This document shows, piece after piece, positions 34,303 to 45,576 of a DNA stretch of 64,000 nt. The translations under genes were made by a program, and so were the position numbers. The notes below the pieces were generated by a model that was not told the DNA's origin, did not search any database, and saw only the letters and a program-made list of their open reading frames with translations. The DNA is from Diphasiastrum complanatum. Taxonomy: Eukaryota > Streptophyta > Lycopodiopsida > Lycopodiales > Lycopodiaceae. Where the stretch lies: the NCBI GenBank assembly GCA_029204225.1, contig CM055106.1:35314361-35378360 (forward strand). The letters are read 5' to 3'. The stretch's first letter is position 1. Each line of letters starts with the position of its first letter.

Positions 34303-35581
34303 TGTCATGTGCTGTATGTAATGGGCCCATGAGCTTATTAATGAGTTACCAAAAATAGCTATGGAGCTAAACTAGACTAGAATTAGTCATTGGAGTTGTT
34401 AATAAAAAGGTGCAAATAATCACGCCACATTTGTATTGGCAGGAATTATAATAATGGTTGTAAGGCCCAAATATAAGTAATAAGGCCTCAAATATTAACT
34501 AGAGGCACCAAAGACCCACTATAAATAGAGGAGGTCGTGCTAATTGTTATGTCATTAGTGTAGCATAGGGGTTCGTCGCTGGGAGCGACAACCTCGCCTT
34601 CACCTGCATAGCAAGAAGAGAGAGGGAGAGGAGAGAGAGGAGAAAGAGAGTGAAGAGAGGGAGAGAGAGAACGCCTAGGTTGAGAAAGGCTTTGGGGGCT
34701 CGAGCGCCTACCCAAAGCTATTCTATCCCAACGTAGGGAGAGAGGGAGAAGAGAGAGAGAGAGAATGGAGATGGAGAAACCAAGAGAGTTTTCTTAGAAT
34801 GAGAATGGAAGATGAAACAATACAAAGGAAATGACTCCCTCTTATAGACTTTAGAGGTGAGCCTCCTTTACTCTATTGGCCACTTCATTGGGGCAAGGAT
34901 TTTAATCCAAGCCTTTAGAATAAATACAACTTAAATCTATTGGTGCTAAGAAAGCACAAGGGCACTCACATGATTCATGTAAGTTTTAAGTTGGGCCCTT
35001 TTAGCTTTTTAATTTGCAACTTGACTCAGGGCCTCTAATGTCATTTTAGAGTTTTAAGCCCCTAGTCTCTTATTCCTAGGAATTAAAACTTGCTACTTGT
35101 GCTCATTGGTGGCTGGTCTTATACACACAGGATGCTAGTGCCCTGCACTTATTATTTTATTGTACTGTGGCGGAGCCCACGAGGCAAGGCTTGGCTAACA
35201 TTATTTTAAGTGGTGGGACCCACTTATTTATTTGTATACATGAAATACCCACAACACTAATTTGGAGGCTATTCTACTTTTATGATTTTTGAACTTTTGG
35301 TGATCTTGAAGCTTCTCTTTGAAAGCTTTCCTAATAGTGATGATGGCTCATGTGCCTACAGTCACATGAGAACTAGGATCATGCTCTAGTTTCAGGCCTA
35401 ATCTTGTGAATGATCAATAATAATGAATAATGGAATCTATCTTTGTCCATTTTGGTGAAGTTTGGCTACATTTAGTTAGTTTCTTGAATTTTGACTAGTT
35501 TCTTGATTTCTAGCATTGTCATGATATTTAGATGTTTAATGAATGGACTAGATGTTTGAATGCTAAGATTGGCACATGACA
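34303..35581 (+). repeat. Chromovirus LTR, split by a solo LTR
   Basis: It follows a polypurine tract (TACTAGGGGGAG, 34291-34302). The termini are perfect inverted repeats, TGTCATGTGC and GCACATGACA. TATA sequence CTATAAATAG lies at about 34520. Removing the nested 712-bp LTR and one CTAAT copy leaves about 562 bp. The right half matches the fragment ending at 27540. Confidence 0.85.
34545..35256 (-). repeat. Solo LTR with target duplication CTAAT
   Basis: CTAAT flanks it at 34540-34544 and 35257-35261. On the minus strand it begins TGTTGTGGGTATTTC and ends GACATAACA. It contains GA-rich tracts and a TATA-like CTATAAGAGG. It is homologous in reverse orientation to 47378-47958. No internal sequence remains, as expected from LTR-LTR recombination. 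Confidence 0.9.
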
Positions 35582-35751
35582 ATATCAGTATATTCAACAT
35601 AATGACCTTTTTTGTGGGTGGGCTGGTATGGCTCAAACACTGAATTAGTAGTAGAAGATCCTTTGTCGTGAAATCGTGTGGGTTTGAGTTTGCCAGATGA
35701 ATCGATGGTAATAGAGTTGTCTCTATTTCCAAAGGTGACTCGACCTTTGCT

Positions 35752-36123
35752 CTAGTTGTGAACGAATCTTGCATTGGTAAACCATGGGCGACCAAGTAGT
35801 AATTCATAGGAATAGGCATTGCTAGGAATATCGAGTACGACTAGGTCTATGAAAAATTTCAGGCCTCCTAGTTTGATCAGCACTTGTGGGAGGAAACTGG
35901 TATGTCGGACCACACTTCGATTAGCCATCCTAAGTTGACAAGTGGGTTTGGTAAGTTTGTCTCTCAAATTCCATTCTATCATGAGGGAGGTGGAAATGAT
36001 GTTGACACCGGAACCTCCATCCAGTTTAGCTAGGACTTCACGAGATTGGCAATGGGTAGCCGAAATTTTGAAATTGCCCCTCTCACTGAGTGAATTTGTG
36101 AGATGTAATGGCATTTTGGACAA
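35752..36123 (-). pseudogene. Gypsy protease domain, active site altered
   Basis: It contains VLAKLDGGSGVNIIS, TCQLRMANRSVV, IKLGGLKFFIDLVVLDI and LLGRPWFTNA, the layout of the retropepsin-like domain of plant gypsy polyproteins. The expected D-S/T-G triad reads DGG. It lies between the zinc-knuckle Gag and RT, as expected, with the chromovirus tail inserted just after it. Confidence 0.75.
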
Positions 36124-36446
36124 CTCGTCAGGGGTGGTGGTGTCAGTGGATTGGATCTGTTGTTTTCATTTTCTCGCATGTTTCCAGAGAACATGGAAAG
36201 GGAGAGTTACATTGGCTTGTAATAAATCCCGCCAAACTTCAGTACCTTGAAGGGTTTTGTTTTCAAAAGGTGTGTGAGGTACTTTATGGGAGGTGGAAGA
36301 TTGTTGGTCTACATTGTGAATCTGCTATTGATATTGGTGATGCAGCCTAATTTCTTCAAATGGCTGAGGATAGACAATGGGTGTCGAATATTCACTTGGA
36401 GGGAGATTATGCTGCTGGGTGCAATTGTAGGGGTCTGGCATTGGGT

Positions 36447-37750
36447 TTATGCACGAATCAAGACCCATGCTAGATGAGTTTCTACTGGCAATGTTTCTAC
36501 TTGCACCAAATAGACAGGAGCAGCTGGTTTAGATCGGGAAGGACAATCCTTCACATGATGTTCAATGCCGCAATTTTCACAAGCTGGTGGAAAGCGAAGT
36601 TTATCTAGGCAACGAATACTAGGATGTTTACTTGCGTAGATAAAACATTTTTGTATTGCTGGAATTTGATGCGTGGCAAACACAGCTTGGTTAGGATCAT
36701 AAGGTTGGGCATTGGGGTCAACCGCTTGAGCATTAGGATCGTACGTATAATAAACAACTATCTTAGTGGTGTATCGCAGTTGAGTACTGTCTTCCACATA
36801 ATAAGTTGCTAGATCGATGGTATTGGAATCAAGATAGTGGACAACTTGTTGTGGAGCGGATTGATTGATGACAAACTGTTGACGTGGTTGGTACTGATTT
36901 GGTGTAGTTGGTTGTGGTTGGTACACCCCTGGTCATGGAATGGACTATTGTGGAGGATAGGGGCGATATGCTCAATACATGGGTTTGGGTTCTGATGGAA
37001 AATGATTTCGCAGTTGAGGGCACTCATTAGCAGTGTGATGTTGTGAACAGATCGGACACCAGACATTCTCTCTTGCTGGAAAAGATTTTTCAGCAATATT
37101 TTTCATGGCGGTTTAGAAATCAGCAGTGAGTTTATCCATATGAGTTTCTTGAGCTTTCTGCCAAGTTTCCATTTGATGCAAAAGTTCGGAAGATTGGGCG
37201 GTATTTTCATGCTTCGGGTGATTAAGACGTTCAGGATTTTTAGATTTCTTTTCACGATTATCAAAGTCATCATCAGAACCTTCGTCTTCTTCACGGATAG
37301 CATCAGTCATTACATCTTTAAGTTGAGCATAAAGGTCAACTGGTTTTAGTTCAGGTGGATGTTTTTAGGCAGTCCAACCAAGAACAATATGATGGGCATA
37401 CGTTCGGTGATATTTTCGTCAACACATTCTACTTTGAGACGTTTAAAACATTCAATGTAGTTTCAAACTAACTCTTCGTGACGCATCTTGTTATGGGTGA
37501 TCTGGATAAATGGGCTCTGAGTCAGTTTGGATGGTTTGAAACACTTGATGAGAGCGTCCTTGAGGGTAGTCTAGGAAGCAAGATCAAGAGCTTCAATATT
37601 GAGATACCACTCTTTGGCTGTTCCATAGAGTACCATCGAAAATAGTTGGAGCTTTTCGGTTTCAGAGGTATCTTCATGAAAACGGCATGCATTATCAAAG
37701 TCTTGGAGAAATCTAACTGGGTCAGATTGTCCATCGTACTTTGCTGCATC
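36447..37750 (-). pseudogene. Gypsy gag with zinc knuckle, frameshifted
   Basis: The ORF 36926-36447 is Gln/Pro-rich at the start and has a knuckle-like CENCGIEHHVKDC. Upstream pieces (37749-37522 and 37310-37100) carry AQSSELLHQMETWQKAQETH, a helical stretch, and charged Gag-like sequence. Frame changes and stops separate them. The order relative to the protease is normal. Confidence 0.65.
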
Positions 37751-37790
37751 TATACATGGAATTCTACATTCTAGTCATGGAGGAGCCGGA

Positions 37791-38899
37791 TTGGAAGATT
37801 CAGCACAATCTCAAGACATGATGCAGTAATAGTACAGATGATCAGAGCAATACTGTACTTGGCCAAAAAGTCAAAAAAAGAGCAGTGTTATTGTAGAATG
37901 GAGGATTTTGGACAAAAATTGGACTTTTGTGTTGTGATAGAATTTGTGGACAGTACTAGAAATTGTGGACAGTCAAATGAATCTAACTGCAGTACTTGCG
38001 AATTCCGATAGGGGGTGCTTTCTGTCAAAATACTGATTTTTTATGTTTTTTGAGAATTCTTTTAGGCATAGAATTCGTAGAGAGTACAGAGAAATTGTGC
38101 TCACTGTGGGCGATTTTGTGGTATGACTGGCAATTTCTGATACTGAGGTTTTGTGGTACATTTGGTGTGTTGCTTAATAGTGTTCATAACACTATAGCGG
38201 AGTTTTGTATGATTATGAAACCAGTCATTGGGTTTCTAGTTCGGATATTGCCATAGATTAAACTAGAAGGTAATGTAAGTTTGAACCCATTCACCTCATA
38301 AGTAATCCATCTCAAATATTCTTTTCAATGATATAAATGTTTTTCATTTACTAATTCTTGTGTTCTCTCCAATCAAGCAAACTTAATTTGATTCAATCTT
38401 TGATGCAATTGCCATGATTTATCTACGAAAGCTTGACCATCTTTTTCAATGGTTTTGTCATGATAATGTATGTGGTTTTGGAAATATATAATATATATAG
38501 CTCTAACGGTGTTTTTCAACCACTTTGAGCAATAACTTCTCCATGTTTTTCAATGGATTAGCAATATGCGATTTATCATGCTTGTAAATTGCAATTATGT
38601 TTGTTAAGCATATGGAATATTCTGTGAAAACAAAACAGAATCGAAATATTTCTCATGTTGACTGTGTTTTACCTCAGACAATAAATCAGTGAATTATTAC
38701 TGACTGTAAAACTATAATTCTTACTACAGAAGGTAAATCCGTTAGTCATCTTTTACTGCATTACACATTTAGTATAAATAGACTAAACAGATTCTCATTC
38801 TTTAATTCCATTCCTAGCCAATAATACACATAATAACATTTACTCATCTTCTATATGTATTATGAAGTGAATTAAGACATGAGTAAAAACAGAGATAAA
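37791..38899. other. Intergenic, no gene recognised
   Basis: AT-rich; only short uninformative ORFs. A 5' LTR for the minus-strand gypsy might be expected at its left edge but no boundary or primer-binding site was found. Confidence 0.4.
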
Positions 38900-39822
38900 C
38901 AATGAAAATTACCTCAGTCTTCTTGTTCTGACTTAAGTTTCAAAGGCATGTCCACAGGTTAAGGGTCTCTACAGCATGTAACTGGTTCTTTAATATCTTT
39001 TCTTTTGGTGGCCCCTTCATTTCTCTTCAGGACACATCACAGTTCTTCATAAAGTGGGCACTCAAATCCCTCACAGTTCCTTCTTTCACTCAACGATGAA
39101 GTTTCAAAGCAGACTTCCAAAACATAATTGACCGAGTAGCAATGGTCTCTCCAATGACCAATAACAAGCTTATTGTGGATAGTCACGCTACAGGTCTGGT
39201 TCTCAAACTTCATCAGACAATGGCCTCAAACTGCATGTTTGTTTCTTGAACTTTCCAAGATGCATTCATTTGATGGTCACTACAAGCGCATTCTCAGATT
39301 TCTTATCACAGTCACTGCACACAACATTTTCATGTTGATCAAGCAAAGTTGGAACCGCAGATCAAACCATGAACTGACATTCCTTTAAGAATGTATTGAA
39401 TTGGATAGCAGGGTCGCATCTCACAACAACAACAGATTCACAGTAAATAGCCTTCACCTGTCAGTGAGACACCCAATTCAGACAATAATGATGGTCACGT
39501 TTCTCCAAGAATAGTAGGTTGGTATCTCATAGTAACAAAATGGCACTCCTTGTGGGACAACAGTGATGGCCTCTCCTTCAAGTTTGACTGAATTTCGGCG
39601 CAGATAGAGTCAGACCTCCATCTCCGTCCTATATGGGATTGGGGAATGTCCGTTCTTCAAATCTTCCAAATTAACAGGGGTTTTTTTCGAATCTTTCACA
39701 ACGATTTCAATCGCATTCAGAACAACAGAGTAGCAGAAATCTGCAGGTCGCTCTTCCAATATAGAATTTGGATAGCTATCAAACATTGACTAAAAGCACT
39801 TCGTTCTTGTAACATTTGGCAT
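38900..39822 (-). pseudogene. Unrecognised protein-coding relic, many stops
   Basis: From an ATG at 39822 one frame reads protein-like sequence interrupted by stops: SYPNSILEERPADFCYSVVL, VKDSKKTPVNLEDLKNGHS, KLEGEAITVVPQGVPFCYYE. After a frame change come VVVVRCDPAIQFNTFLKECQ, QHENVVCSDCDKKSENALV and, after another, HWRDHCYSVNYVLEVCF. Cys pairs (CSDC) hint at metal binding, but I know no matching family. The density of stops shows it is dead. It could be a decayed host gene or part of an unfamiliar transposon. Confidence 0.4.
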
Positions 39823-41130
39823 CTTATTGTAATGATTCTGAGTTTCACAAATACTCAGAAGGGTCACTTCTGGATGGAAAGGAGCTTCGCTTTCTTATTA
39901 GAAGGATGAGCGAACTGACGGCTCACACATTCAAGGACAATGGCTCTTCTCTCCTCCTTCGCCTACATAGAATGAATAATGCTCTTTCTTTTCTCTGCTA
40001 CCTGCTGGCTCGCGATGGCCTGCTGCTCGCTGCTTCTCCATTAGCCCGAGCATTGATGGTCGCCTCACGAACTTCTTTGCTATCTAATGTATGCTCAGAG
40101 ACAAAAGTATACTTCATTCGTAGGCTCATATGAGTGTCGCTCAAATAGTAGGTATACTCAATAGCAAGCTCAATTAGTTAGCACATGAGGTTGTGCCCAA
40201 TCCTCTAGGAAATCAACGTTCACATAGCATGGAATGGATTTAGTGAGCCATCGCTCAATGGTATGTAGTTGAATTTGGAATCCATCAGGATATCTTTTGG
40301 TTTATGTTAGTCTGAGCAACGATGATTGCTTTCTTTCTCAATGATTCATCTCTGAAACTGCATTGTGAGACAAAACATTTCATTATTTGTATGTGGTCAT
40401 TGCTCAAAAGTCTATCTGTATTAATAATCATCACTGAGATAGAGAGTGCAGCACAAGATTCTCTCCATTCTTCACCATCTGAACACTAGAATGATCTTTC
40501 CCTAGCAAAAAACAAGTCTCCTCCCTTTTTCCTGCGCTCTCCCTTCTCCTCCATGAATGCCCTCAAATAACCAACCCCCCAAAAACACATCTCAGTGTCT
40601 CCTCTTGAGTGAGTGATAGAAAATGGTTTTCATCTTCTTTCACTTCAATATACCAAAGACTTCACTTCCACATTGAATCTGCCTCCTTGAATGCTCCTTC
40701 ACCAACTTTATCTTGAAAGTTTTCATATCCATTGGACATGTGTCCATGGTAGATTAGTTGTTTTTCAAATCATTGCAAATCCATAGTATAAACTACTCCA
40801 ACGGCCTTTGGAATGTCTCTTCTTCATAACCACCCTTTATTGAAGGGCAAAATCCTATTGACACAACTCTTTTATAAACTATGTTGGTTTCAAGAACCAT
40901 TTTCATTTGTTACTTTGAATTGCTCCCAAAATGTAGGTATATTGTTGATTTATGTCTTCATAAATTTAACTGACATCCATTTTATTTTCACATACCCTGA
41001 CTTAGTGCTTTGCATTCTCAACTATTGCTCCCAATTGGAACTCAAATGATCTTCTGTGAGCAATCAGCAATTGCTTCTCAATTGAAACTTCATAAAGTCA
41101 AATATAATCCTCGGCACCGCAAATCGTCTG
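39823..41130. other. Intergenic, no gene recognised
   Basis: The plus-strand ORF at 39816-40133 (105 aa) has no recognisable domain. It overlaps the reverse of the relic on its left and is not supported as a gene. Confidence 0.4.
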
Positions 41131-41813
41131 TGTGAAGAATTCCAAAAATTGGCAAATCTAGCTTGATCAAAAACCACATAGAATAGTGTAAATTGTGTAC
41201 ACAAGTGGGTCCCACACATGTGAGGCCATGATGCCACGTGGCAAACCCATCCTAATGTAGGTTAGGTCAAGTCAAGAGAGTTGGTCATGTCTATTTGGTG
41301 TTGTCCCTACTTTATAGGACCTACACCTAAGTTTAAGGTGAAAATTTGACCAACTAGCTACCTACCAAGCATAACTCTAGGATCTAGGCTAGGGTTTCAT
41401 TTTAGGTCAAGGAGAGTGAGTTAACTTCCTTATTACATGTTGGAAATCCACCTAACTTCAAGAAGGAAGTCAAATTTGCTATGTATTCCCTCTCTCCATA
41501 ATGAGAAGATAGAAATTTTTTGGAGCTCATTGGCAATCTCAAGCTAGTTCACTATGTACATTGAGTTTTTGTGATCCAAATGAAACCAAATCAATTTTTA
41601 CTTGTTTCTCAGGTTTAAGGCCATACTACAGCCTGTAGTACACACGTGTGGGCTCGAATTTCAATGTTGATCAATGCTTGTTGTTTGTCAAATTGCCAGC
41701 CTAGATCAACTTTTTTGTGTCTAGTTTTTTGATAGATTGTTAAGCAAGCATCCAATCACTCTTATGGATCTTTTGTAGATCCATTTATGGTCCTACATTA
41801 CAGTACTTTCACA
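41131..41813 (+). repeat. 5' LTR of the non-autonomous copia (683 bp)
   Basis: It starts TGTGAAGAATTCC and ends ACTTTCACA directly before the primer-binding site. It is nearly identical to 44876-45576. Confidence 0.95.
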
Positions 41814-41826
41814 TGGTATCAGAGCC
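41814..41826 (+). other. Copia primer-binding site
   Basis: TGGTATCAGAGCC matches the complement of the initiator tRNA-Met 3' end and abuts the LTR. Confidence 0.9.
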
Positions 41827-42619
41827 AAGTACAAGAGCATAAGCCATTGATCTAATGCAAATCCATTTTTAGCAAGTTTTGGTGCTAAAAACTAGTATTG
41901 AGAGGGCAAGCTAGAATCTTGATTTTGGTGAGGAGATTTGATCCCAAACTTGGTAGGGGTCCAAATCCATACTGTCCACATGTGTGGGTACCTCTGAACC
42001 TGCATTTAAAGCATGGTATTCATTTGATCCAAAGAAATTTAATTTGTGAGCTTTTGATGTAATTCTTAATGAAAATCTTAGGATAAGCTACCAAGATTGA
42101 GTGCCATTGATTAGATTTGAATTTGTTTCATGGAATCTAATTAATCTAGGCTGAGTTCAAGTCCTATTAAGGTTAAAAACAGGTCTTGAAAGTACACCAA
42201 GAAGGAAGAAAGAGATTAAGTCATTTTTTTGTCCAAAAATAGCCAAAATTGGCAAGATTTGATTGTAAGTAGATTTCACATCATCTTATCTTCATTCCAA
42301 CTTTGTGAGGGAGTGCTAGAACTGAGATTATAAGTCCATTTGTTGGATTAGAAATCTAATTTGAGTGAAAAACTACAAGAGAGAGACCTTAGTGAGTTTC
42401 TAGAGACAATCAAATCCATTTCTTGGCAAGATTTGTTTGAAAGTAGTTTTCACTTCATCTTATCTTCATTCCAGCTTTGTGAGGGAGTGACAGAACTGTG
42501 ATCATAAGTCCATTTGTTGGATTAGAAATCAAATTTGAGTGAAACACTGCAAGTGTGAGACCTTTGTGAGTTTTAAGTCAATCAAATCTATTTCTTGTTT
42601 GTAGAAGTCACTAGTAAGA

Positions 42620-44005
42620 TGGGATCTGCTGGAGCATACCTTCTAGAAGCTAGTGAGAGGTTGAATTCTACAAATTATGCTATTTGAAATTTTAGAATGG
42701 AGTCACTCTTAGTGCTCGAAGACCTTTATGAGTTCTTGATTGAAGATGAAGATAAACCTCTAGGTGCACAGGAGTTAGCTAGATACAAGAAGAGATCTAG
42801 GCTTGCACTTCATTGTGTGAAGATGAATGTGAGCAATGATTTGTTGAGAGAAGTATCAGCATGTACTAGTGCTAAAGAGGCTTGGGAGTCTTTAAAATCA
42901 ATCTATGAGTCTAGCAACACTTCTAGAGTTCTTATGCTTAGAAATCAAATTTTGCAAAGCATGAGAAGAAGTGAGGAGAGTGCACAGGATTATGTACTCA
43001 AAATCAAGTCTCTAAATAGGGAGTTGGCTTCCATTGGAGAGAAGATTCATGATGGAGAGCTTGTACAAATTGTCCTTAATGGTCTAGGAGATGACTTTGC
43101 AAATTTGGTCCAAAGTTTTGCCATCCAAGACACTTTGCCAACTATAGAAAAACTTCACAGTGTATTAGTGGCTGAAGAGTGTAGGATGCTCCATGCAAAA
43201 TCTAGGATGAGTTCCTTGTCTTTGTAGGATGGTGATGAGAAAGCCAATTTCTCATTCAAGGGCAAAAAGAAGACCAGTGGGGAAAGAAGGGGCATTATGC
43301 GTCTGAATGCTACAAGAGGCTAAGAGCACAAGTGGAGGAGGACAAACAAGGAAATTTTGCAAAGGAGGAGGAGGAGGATGATGAAGTAGATGTATTCTTG
43401 ATGGCATCTACATCCTCACCAACAAGCAATAGCAATTCAAGAGACAATTGGTGGATCGACAGTGGGGCTAGCTCCCACATGTCTTGTGAAAAGGACTTTT
43501 CTCAACCTTACACTCTTTCAATGATGCTAAAAAGTTTGTCTATACTGCAAATGATGAAGAGTGTAGGATATATGGTATTGGCACCATCTCTTTGTATCTA
43601 GAATCCTCAAAATGCATGGATCTAGAAAATGTCCTTTATCTACCATCAATCACCAAGAATATGCTTAGTGTTGGTCTACTCTTAGAAATTGGTTTGGATG
43701 TCCACTTTAAGCATGGTGTTTGCATTGCAAAGGGATTTAAACATGAAAGATTGTTTAAGTTGGAAGCTAGTGTTGCTTTTGAAAGAATGAGCTTGGCAAA
43801 GGAGGAAATCACTCAAGAGGAGATCTTGGCAAAGTGTGATCTTGCTTGCATTGAGGAGGAGCATCAAAAGGAGGAAGATCTTGAGGATCAGCCTCAAAGA
43901 TTGAGAGTTCCAACGGAGTCCTCAATGACAATGACCGAGTCATCAAATTGCATGCAAATTGCATGCAAATTGTCCATTCAAGTGTGCATCTTGCAAGGGC
44001 GGTGA
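42620..44005 (+). pseudogene. Copia gag-protease-preintegrase, disrupted
   Basis: The first frame starts at about 42620 (SAGAYLLEASERLNSTNYA, then a stop in place of Trp). It reads on from 42697 as Gag: KKRSRLALHCVKMNVSNDLL, ESSNTSRVLMLRNQ, IVLNGLGDDFANLVQSFAIQ. The knuckle keeps only its second half (KKGHYASECYKRL region, about 43290). Protease keeps WWIDSGASSHMSC (43450-43490). Pre-integrase has LPSITKNMLSVGLLLEIG and HERLFKLEA. Stops and shifts at about 43228 and 43600 break the frame. Similar in order and sequence to the nested copia at 29932-31639. Confidence 0.85.
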
Positions 44006-44133
44006 GCATTGGAGAGTCCACTATCTTTGACTACTTGTTAGATAGTATTAGTAGACATGGAGTGACTTGTTGCTTATCTTTAAGATTCATGGTGTTTATT
44101 ACTTTGTATGACAAGACAATGAAATGAGATGCT

Positions 44134-44679
44134 TTGAAATCTACATTTGTTGTTGTTAAAGCAATTTCATTGGATAACTATTTTTGTAATAGTTTGAATA
44201 GAGTCATAAAAGATGAAACATCATTTGCTTTGAAAATCTTTGTGTCCACATGCTTTGTGCATGATCATTCCAATGTAAGGACCAAAGATTATCCTATTTC
44301 AATGATAGGAATAATGGTAGTGTTTTGCTCTTCAACTAGAGATTGTAGAATCTACTTGTTTTCAACCAAAGCATTTGTCAATGGTGGAAATGTGATCTTT
44401 CAAGAGTGGAAGATTTGTAAACTTAAAGAAGCACCTTTGGATCAACACATTATTCGATTCATTGATGTTTTGGAGTCAAGTCAAGTGGAGGAGCAAGCTC
44501 AAGACACGAGGACTCCAAGAAGAATCTTGAGTATCAAGATGGAGCCATCAAGGCTCAATCATATGGATCAAGCAAGGCAAGTTGTCTTTGGCAACATTAT
44601 TTATGCACTTAATATTTTAATTGATGTATCTTCAAGTGCACAAAATGCCTTGGAATCCATGGCTTGGCATGATGTTTAG
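44134..44679 (+). CDS. Uncertain 181-aa ORF inside the copia element
   Basis: The ORF occupies the place where integrase end and RT would be expected. Segments such as STKAFVNGGNVIFQEWKICK resemble a decayed copia integrase-RT hinge, but the remainder (RTPRRILSIKMEPSRLNHMD) is not recognised. A captured fragment or drifted pol sequence are both possible. Confidence 0.3.
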   Translation: MKSTFVVVKAISLDNYFCNSLNRVIKDETSFALKIFVSTCFVHDHSNVRTKDYPISMIGIMVVFCSSTRDCRIYLFSTKAFVNGGNVIFQEWKICKLKEAPLDQHIIRFIDVLESSQVEEQAQDTRTPRRILSIKMEPSRLNHMDQARQVVFGNIIYALNILIDVSSSAQNALESMAWHDV

Positions 44680-44875
44680 TTTTGAAGTGTGCTACATGTA
44701 TATAGACACATTTATGGAACATCTTGTAAGGAGGTGGTGAAAGATCCTTCATGGACATCATTCTCTATTGGAGTCTCAAAAGTTCCTTGTTTGTAGCTGG
44801 ATTTTTTAGACACTTCTAAAAGCATTCATACATCTATCAAGAGAGTTGTAAATAGATCAAGATAAAATTGAGGAG

Positions 44876-45576
44876 TGTGAAGAATTGCCAAAAATTGGCA
44901 AATCTAGCTTGATCAAAAACCATGTAGAATAGTGTAAATTGTGTACACAAGTGGGTCTCACACATGTGAGGCCATGATGCCACGTGGGAAACCCATCCTA
45001 ATGTAGGTTAGGTCAGGTCAAGAGAGTTGGTCATGTCTATTTGGTGGTCATCCCTACTTTATAGGACCTACACCTAAGTTTGAGGTGAAAATTTGACCAA
45101 CTAGCTACCTACCAAGCATGACTCTAGGATCTAGGCTAGGGTTTCATTTTAGGTCAAGGAGAGTGAGTTAACTTCCTTATTACATGCTGGAAATCCACCT
45201 AACTTCAAGAAGGAAGTCAAATTTGCTATGTATTCCCTTTCTCCATAGTGAGAAGATAGAAAATTTTTGGAGCTCATTGGCAATCTCAAGCTAGTTCACT
45301 ATGCACATTGGGTTTTTGTGATCCAAATGAAATCAAATCAATTTCTACTTGTTTCTCGGGTTTAAGGCCGTACTACAGCCTGTAGTACACACATGTGGGC
45401 TCGAATTTTAATGTTGATCAATGCTTTTGATTGTTAATGCTTGTTGTTTGTCAAATTGCCAATCCAGATCAAACTTTTTGTGTCTAGTTTTTTGATAGAT
45501 TGTTAAGCAAGCATCCAATCACTCTTGTGGATCTTTTGTAGATCCATTTATGGTCCTAAAGTACAGTACTTTCACA
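44876..45576 (+). repeat. 3' LTR of the non-autonomous copia (701 bp)
   Basis: Begins TGTGAAGAATTGCC after the polypurine tract and ends TTTCACA. Compared with the 5' LTR it has scattered substitutions and about 20 extra bases around the repeated AATGCTT...AATGCTTG segment near 45421-45440. Confidence 0.95.

Larger units (their letters stand above)
28040..37790 (-). mobile_element. Ty3/gypsy element split by nested insertions
   Basis: Minus-strand gypsy domains appear in the correct order across almost 10 kb: Gag (37750-36447), protease (36123-35752), RT start (33441-32734), RT end and RNase H (29742-29167), integrase (29186-28076). The two gaps are filled by other elements: a plus-strand chromodomain-gypsy tail (33455-35581) and a same-strand copia (29748-32728). 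Stops and shifts mark it as old. LTRs were not located. Confidence 0.8.
41131..45576 (+). mobile_element. Copia element with both LTRs but no RT (non-autonomous)
   Basis: Both LTRs, a primer-binding site, Gag, protease and a polypurine tract (GATAAAATTGAGGAG, 44861-44875) are present. Integrase core, RT and RNase H are missing. The flanks GTCTG (41126-41130) and ATCTG (45577-45581) look like a target duplication with one change. Total 4,446 bp. Such elements move only if enzymes come from a relative. Confidence 0.9.

Noticed and set aside
39816-40133. 105-aa plus-strand ORF as a gene
   Set aside because: Hydrophobic, domain-free, and next to a more coherent minus-strand reading. No start or splice context supports it.
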